From: Leptospira biflexa serovar Patoc strain 'Patoc 1 (Paris)'
GTDB lineage: Bacteria > Spirochaetota > Leptospiria > Leptospirales > Leptospiraceae
DNA length: 64,000 bases
Reading direction: 5' to 3'
Assembly: GCF_000017685.1 (NCBI RefSeq)
Contig: NC_010602.1
Span: 372,001-436,000 of the forward strand
The translations under genes were made by a program, and so were the position numbers. Positions 62,465 through 64,000 of the stretch are shown here, piece after piece. Every line of letters starts with the position of its first letter. Positions within the stretch are counted from its first letter, which is position 1. The notes below the pieces were generated by a model. It searched no databases, had not been told where the DNA came from, and worked only from the letters and a program-made list of their open reading frames with translations.

Positions 62465-63645
62465 AAAAGTTATCTATAAAATTAAATTTGTATTGTATTT
62501 TTCTTTTTATTCAGCTTTGCCTAATTAATTGTAATAATTACAAAACCTCAAATGATGGAATCATACTTTTATTATTGTATAATCAAATTCTCGAGAGTAG
62601 TGATGGAATAAATCGAATGAAATCTGTTGCTATAGATAATGAACGAATTCTTATCTGTGGTGGCACAGGAACACGAATAAGGGGCGATAGTAATTGTCTA
62701 CTTTATGAAAATGGGAATTTTCGAAAAATTGGTGAGATGCTGACTGCTAGAAGTTCGAATCATAATATGATTAAACTTAATGATGGCAATGTTTTCATCT
62801 CTGGTGGAATTCACGGGAATTCTACAACTTCGAATACTGAAATTTTTAAAGCAAATTCCTTTTCTTTTGAACCCGGACCAAAAATGATTTCTACTAGAAG
62901 TCGGCATTCATTAACAAAATTGCAAAATGGAAAGATTCTAATCGTTGGTGGGCGAGATTCTAATTTAAATTGGCTTAAATCTGCCGAAATTTATGATCCT
63001 GTAACAAACACAATTGAATTAGTAGGCGATTTAAATTTAGCAAGAGGTCGACATTCGTCAGAGTTATTGAGTGATGGTCGAGTTCTTATAATTGGTGGGA
63101 CCGTTGGTAATCAAAATACAAATACGACAGAAATCTTTGATCCAATAGCAAAGACTTTTAGTAATGGTCCTCTTCTAAATTCACCTCGGAGTTATTTTAC
63201 CTCAACTTTATTGGCAGGTGATAAGATTGTAATTGCTGGAGGAATTTCTGATGATCTAAATATACAGGGAAATTATTTAAGCTCTATTGAAAATTATAAT
63301 ATCGGTCTGAATTCATTTGCTTTATCTAGTCAGTTTCCTGACCCCAAAGGAATTCATTCTCAGGTAAAATTATCTTCAACAAAAGTTCTTTTTTGTGGTG
63401 GAGCGAATGAGAATGTCACGCCAACTGTAATTGAAAAACGTTGCTATATTTATGATTCAGTTGCTTCATCAGTGGTAGAATCTGCAAGTATGGTTGAGGA
63501 AAGAATATACAATACTATGGATTTAATTTCAATGAATAAGATATTAATTTGTGGTGGAAATAATTTAAACCGATATTCTAATACTTGCGAAATACTCGAT
63601 TTAGATATAAATTTATCGAAAATAATAATTTCTGAAATATATTAA
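62461..63645 (+). CDS. Kelch-repeat beta-propeller lipoprotein
   Basis: Lipoprotein of 394 residues with lipobox CLINCNNY. At least five kelch repeats are visible: KLNDGNVFISGGIHGNSTTS, KLQNGKILIVGGRDSNLNWL, LLSDGRVLIIGGTVGNQNTN, LLAGDKIVIAGGISDDLN and LISMNKILICGGNNLNRYS, each with the double Gly and NTEIF/SAEIYDP blade ends. Start overlaps the preceding gene by 4 bp (ATGA), so the two are translationally coupled. Likely a surface protein; role unknown. Confidence 0.85.
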   Translation: MKKLSIKLNLYCIFLFIQLCLINCNNYKTSNDGIILLLLYNQILESSDGINRMKSVAIDNERILICGGTGTRIRGDSNCLLYENGNFRKIGEMLTARSSNHNMIKLNDGNVFISGGIHGNSTTSNTEIFKANSFSFEPGPKMISTRSRHSLTKLQNGKILIVGGRDSNLNWLKSAEIYDPVTNTIELVGDLNLARGRHSSELLSDGRVLIIGGTVGNQNTNTTEIFDPIAKTFSNGPLLNSPRSYFTSTLLAGDKIVIAGGISDDLNIQGNYLSSIENYNIGLNSFALSSQFPDPKGIHSQVKLSSTKVLFCGGANENVTPTVIEKRCYIYDSVASSVVESASMVEERIYNTMDLISMNKILICGGNNLNRYSNTCEILDLDINLSKIIISEIY

Positions 63646-63739
63646 ATATTTAAATAAATTCGTTATCGTTTCATTCTAAAACTTAAATTTCATCAATCGG
63701 TCTCGTATAGGAAATTTTAAAGATAGTTAAAAAGTTAAC

Positions 63740-63757
63740 GGGTAGTGTACAGAATTT
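63740..63757. mobile_element. Candidate inverted-repeat end of the IS256-family element
   Basis: GGGTAGTGTACAGAATTT lies 35 bp beyond the transposase stop and has the GTGTACA core typical of IS256-family ends. The partner end is outside the window, so the length of the inverted repeat cannot be checked. Confidence 0.55.
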
Positions 63758-63791
63758 CTTGCATAATAAAAAAACTCTCGGATGCGAATAA

Positions 63792-64000
63792 CTATTGGCT
63801 TTCAAAATTCATTTTATACAATTTACTTACATCAAGATATTTTTTGTTACCCCATTGAGAACTAGCAATATGCCTTAATCCTGGAGTGACGAGCATGAGG
63901 GCAGACTCGCCATCAGGGAAGGCTCCAATTACCCTTGTTCGACGACGAATTTCTTTTATATTTCTTTCTAAAGGATTGTTTGTTCGAATTCTTGTCCATT
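63792..64000 (-). CDS. IS256 (Mutator) family transposase, C-terminal part
   Basis: 69 codons up to the window edge: RIRTNNPLERNIKEIRRRTR, VIGAFPDGESALMLVTPGL and SSQWGNKKYLDVSKLYKM, then TAG at 63794-63792. The TNxLER-x4-EIRRRTR-x-IGxFP block is the hallmark of IS256-family DDE transposases and contains the catalytic Glu. The N-terminal part lies beyond 64000. It bounds the rearranged region on the right. Confidence 0.9.
   Translation of the reverse strand, partial: WTRIRTNNPLERNIKEIRRRTRVIGAFPDGESALMLVTPGLRHIASSQWGNKKYLDVSKLYKMNFESQ

Overview
The window reads as chromosome (or large replicon) of a spirochaete of the genus Leptospira, most likely a saprophytic or environmental lineage. The evidence is AT-rich coding DNA, many small lipoproteins with loose spirochaetal lipoboxes, SBBP and beta-propeller surface proteins, FadL-type porins, DUF4349, CreBCD, SelO and hybrid histidine kinases. 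No rRNA, tRNA or CRISPR array was seen.

Layout. 1-4050: chromate efflux gene chrA (cut by the window start) with a PadR regulator, a lipoprotein, a PhyH dioxygenase and an acetyltransferase. 4.2-14.1 kb: a nitrous-oxide respiration locus on the minus strand. It runs from a fasciclin lipoprotein through cytochrome c, clade II-type nosZ, a nos membrane protein, nosL, nosD, nosF and nosY, followed by a Cys/His-rich protein, a lipoprotein and a PCuAC/outer-membrane copper protein. A perfect FNR-type palindrome lies between this operon and a divergent bacteriohemerythrin, and a one-mismatch copy precedes the copper-protein genes. 14.7-18.0 kb: a second respiratory group (two small oxidase-like membrane proteins, a c'-like cytochrome, a FadL porin, a CopD-like protein). 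18.1-29.3 kb: U32 peptidase, DUF4349 lipoprotein, creBCD with a cre-tag-like site and a frameshifted creC, an AraC/SRPBCC pair and a MASE1 hybrid kinase. 29.5-52 kb: ordinary leptospiral accessory genes (SelO, YhhN, esterase, chemotaxis receptor, hybrid kinase, NhaA, ArsR/AHSA1), several of them broken, plus dispersed palindromic repeats.

52.2-60.3 kb is the most unusual part. Six direct copies of a 121-bp repeat, invariant in length, separate DNA pieces of unrelated origin. Most pieces start or end with a gene cut exactly at a repeat edge: a MutS-family C-terminus, an IS91-family transposase C-terminus, a DUF3141 N-terminus, a sulfatase middle and an Rhs C-terminal half. One piece (about 56.2-59.3 kb) is strikingly GC-rich and carries a proteobacterial-type copper P-type ATPase (YHS plus heavy-metal-binding N-terminus) with DUF2933 and DUF3141 genes. 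Two copies lie in tandem with nothing between them. The architecture resembles a cassette array, but the repeats do not show integron attC boxes. The layout suggests a repeat-dependent system that captures or shuffles DNA segments. Repeat-driven misassembly is the main competing explanation.

60.3-64 kb: the Rhs C-terminal half with two small downstream lipoproteins, and an IS256-family transposase running off the window end.

All identifications are by reading motifs. No database search was run.
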